A program made the position numbers and the translations under genes. Of a stretch of DNA of 64,000 nucleotides, positions 60,792-64,000 are shown piece after piece. The notes beneath the pieces are model-generated. The model was given only the letters and a program-made list of their open reading frames with translations. It had not been told where the DNA came from and made no database searches. How positions within the stretch are numbered: position 1 is the first letter of the stretch; each line of letters starts with the position of its first letter. Source of the DNA: Zerene cesonia (lineage: Eukaryota; Arthropoda; Insecta; Lepidoptera; Pieridae). The stretch is from assembly GCF_012273895.1 (NCBI RefSeq), contig NC_052108.1, forward strand, positions 4,774,001 through 4,838,000, in the 5' to 3' direction.

Positions 60792-63700
60792 CTGCCGGCA
60801 ATACACAAACCAAAATATCCACAAGTAGGTATTTTAAACATAAGATATATTTTATTTATATTTTTTTTACATTAATAATCTTGCACGTGAATATAACGTG
60901 AATATACATGTTTTCGAAAATCAAGTTGTTGATGAGAGTTGTTGATGAACTTACGTGAATAATCAAAATATTCAACACAATTTGTTGTTTCAAATTTGAT
61001 TTAACATAGTAATTTAATATCGAATAAAAATATGCTCATGTGTTGTTAAGTTTCTTAAATTATTGTCCGTAATCCATATGGTCAGGATATACTCCTGCTA
61101 CCTAAGTAAAATATAAATTTGGATTGGTACGCAGTTGGTATAATACAGTTGACTAAAGATAAATTATTTATGATATCTTATGTTTTTATTGATATCGCAC
61201 AATGATAATCAATTGTTGGAATTTAATCATTTATAGATTGTACTAAATGTGTACCTAGAAGCGTAATAAGCGTAATGACGCCATCACGCCATTCGAGTGT
61301 TCACTGTACGACAAATATCAGTCTAATTTGTAGGCAAATTCAATTTCAATCAATTTTTGTATAAATACAAAATAATTGTAATCACAATATCGAACTCTAT
61401 TTAAATTATCAACGTATATATATAATTGTATGATATGTAATATTCATTTATACTTTAAATTTCATATGTGGGGGATAATATCAATGTTTTTTCCATTTAT
61501 GAAATTAGAAGTTTATTCAATGAGAAATTATAAAATTTTCGACTAGGATAAATAATCTTATTCGAATAATAAACGAGAGTAAACACGGTCATCCTAACAT
61601 CCGCACAACAAAAAAAAAATCAACACGAAGTATTCTATTTTTTGCGTTGTATTATACGGTCCAGACTCCAGACAGTATTGAATTTCTACAAAGAGCTTAT
61701 AAATGTGTGATTTATTTAGAAGAACCAGAAAATCGAGCATACAAGTAGAGGTCGCCGCGTCTTGTCGCCTCGCCGTCTGCTTACCTTGGGTCACTACGCA
61801 GAGTACATCCGGCCACGTCTTTAGTAATTTAAATACCTACTATGCATTTGTTTACACATACAACCGGTGAAAAGTGGGAGAACGTAGACGCAGTCATTAC
61901 TTTCACTCGGCATTTACATCGATATAAGGCCAAACTGGTTCTCAATAGCTCACAGTATGGGAAAATACATTGTTTGTTTCTCTAATCCCCCACCTAAATC
62001 GACGACCGCGTGTCTATTTAATTTACTTTAATAACTCAATAACTGCCGCCCTATTTGCCGTCATATACGGGTTTATTGAAATCTTCAAATATTAATTGAG
62101 GCCCACATTGTATCCAATTTGACTCCTTTCCAAATCGTTTTGATGTTCGTTTTGTATTGAATAAACGTAAGAGAGTTTTGTAAAGAGTAATCGACAAATT
62201 TTATTGAGTGGTTTTTTACGACATAGTTGTACTACAAAATAGTAAACGTGAAACACGTGTAAGGCGATATGAGTAAAAGCGATGCAAGTACTTGTTACCT
62301 ATGGTAACTAACACGTAAGCTATATATTATAAACGGATTTAAAGGCATGCTTCTGATCTCATACAACCCTACTTTTATGATTTTTTTATGGTTTCAAAAT
62401 TATCATTATCCTATAATTTGTAACAATGATGCGCTTTGCAAATTGCACTTAAATGAAGACAAAGATAATTGTTTATGCCTCATATAATATATGTAAATTA
62501 GGCAATATAAAATTGAATGGTTCAATGAAAAAAAACCTACTCGTATCAGCAGTATATACCTATATAATGACGCAATGAAGTAAGTTATAAAAAGTAGCTC
62601 GTGGAGTGCTTGCACGTGGAGTACGATGCACTAGATGTAACATTTATAGTTTCTTATCGTTGACGAGAAACAATATTTGTAAGCACGAAAAACCAATAAA
62701 ATTTTCCATTGTCGCCGTGAACTCGAATGAAAACAAACACGAGGACGCAGCCATTCAGTTGCACGTGGAAACTCTGCGTTTAATAAATGTTTACAGTAAA
62801 ATTTACTACCTCAGGAAATTAAATGCCCTAATTTCTTGGCTGCACTATTGATTGTATAACTTTATGCAACCACTAATATTATTATTATTATAAATGACGT
62901 TTATTTATATAGCTATAGTTTACGTACTATGTAGGAGACTTAGTACATAGTACAATAACAAAATAATGTAGCTCAATTATTTATACAGTAATATGGTGTG
63001 TAGGATGCAATTAGAAGAAAAAAATCATTGTTTATGAGATCTCTAGTTTGTATTTGAACAACTCATACGAACTTGAAATCGATACAAAATATTAAAACAC
63101 GAGCATAGTAACATGACCTAGTCGTATCACGGAAGGAAGCACAATTAGAAGGTAGGAAAAGGAAGTGACAAGAACGGACGGACTACTAAGAATAGTTTAA
63201 AAAATAGAGCGTTATTTATAAAAGTAATTTATTTGTAAATACAGTAGCACAATGTGTGGTTCGAGGAAAGTAAAACAGATCACCAGGACGCGCCGTCTAC
63301 GAGGTTCAATTGTATTTTCATTCGGTATAATATTTTAAAATTAATTATTCAAAAATACCTATATAATGATGGTTAATCGATGTTCTTAGTAGACTCAGGA
63401 TTTGATGTATTTTCCATATCTATTTAAATGGAAAAATACTTCCTCAAGTAACCACTACCAATAACTAGGCACAGAGTTGTAAAGAACTGATTAATGAAAA
63501 TGACAAAATATGATACTTGCCAATTCCGTCATCATTCATGTCTCATCAGATGAGGTAATCGTTGTAGATTGTATATACAATATACATACAAGGTACGAGT
63601 ACAACGCTCACACATACTAAGCAAATAAACATGGTATATCTACATCTATATTAAGTAACGTTATCGAAAAATATTTACGTGTGATATAAAGGTTTTTCCA

Positions 63701-64000
63701 ATCGGACTTACTCTTTAATAGATATGTGATAACGAGATACAGAATGAAGGATATATCAAAAATTATACATACGTATACATTCTGTATCACATTAGAATGA
63801 TCATGTGTTACACATTTTAAGTGTTCTTAACAATTCAAAAGTGAATAATTTATTATATATAATTTGTCTAAACCTACACCTACAAATTTAAGTTTTATAG
63901 GTTATTAATTGAAATCCCCAATAATAACTCTCAATATACAGAACATAAAATCAATCGAATGTATGAATTGAGCTGATTAATGTACCTTCACACAAGCGAG

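Larger units (their letters stand above)
51400..64000. other. Gene-poor region with GC-rich islets
   Basis: Mostly AT-rich without coding ORFs. GC-rich islets of 80-200 bases occur at about 56790-56890, 57120-57230, 57465-57545, 58310-58430, 58865-58990, 59400-59510, 60680-60800, 61740-61830 and 63265-63310. Family D repeat at 59575-59780. The islets could be UTR exons or enhancers of a gene lying beyond the right edge; none is confirmed. Confidence 0.45.

Noticed and set aside
1..64000. CRISPR array, prophage, operon or bacterial gene cluster
   Set aside because: No spaced direct-repeat array, no packed ORFs; the genes have introns and insect or animal identities.

Overview
The window is AT-rich eukaryotic DNA with split genes (GT/AG introns) and no bacterial or viral organisation. 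It looks like a moth or butterfly (Lepidoptera). The reasons are the low-complexity cuticular protein genes, TATA plus TCAGT-type core promoters, and several dispersed repeat families of lepidopteran type: tRNA-derived SINEs and the short repeat ending in 'ataatattagtaggat'.

Layout. 0-13.6 kb: gene-poor DNA with repeat fragments and one orphan TATA/initiator pair. 13.6-19.4 kb: two nearly identical cuticular protein genes facing each other as a large inverted duplication. The left copy is interrupted by a 1000-N assembly gap. 21.2-21.9 kb: a third, diverged member of the same cuticular family. 22-30.2 kb: repeats and AT-rich spacer with one small GC-rich ORF. 30.3-35.2 kb: a five-coding-exon gene for a 1079-residue secreted serine protease homologue (scarface-like) whose catalytic Ser is Gly. 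35.9-39.4 kb: an IQCK-like gene. 39.75-42.35 kb: mitochondrial ribosomal protein mS34 on the opposite strand, convergent with IQCK. 43-45.7 kb: repeats. 45.7-51.3 kb: PDPK1 (3-phosphoinositide-dependent kinase 1) on the minus strand. 51.4-64 kb: no confirmed gene, but several GC-rich islets and one exon-like block near 60.7 kb.

The three cuticular genes share a 5' UTR motif just before the ATG, an 'AVSHQSRVDV'-type repeat and a C-terminal Ala-Trp, so they are a local tandem family probably expressed together in epidermis. The other four genes are unrelated single-copy genes; nothing suggests an operon. Exon boundaries were set by eye from splice signals and phase. For scarface-like, mS34 and PDPK1 every junction keeps frame. 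IQCK has one weak acceptor.

Most notable: the inverted cuticular pair whose transcribed parts are far more alike than their promoters; the CLIP domain split by a very large insertion in the protease homologue; a 47-bp perfect inverted repeat enclosing a tRNA-like sequence inside an IQCK intron; four SINE copies of one family (one 5'-truncated) and three of another, several with exact target-site duplications; and unexplained exon-like GC-rich blocks at 26.98 and 60.7 kb.
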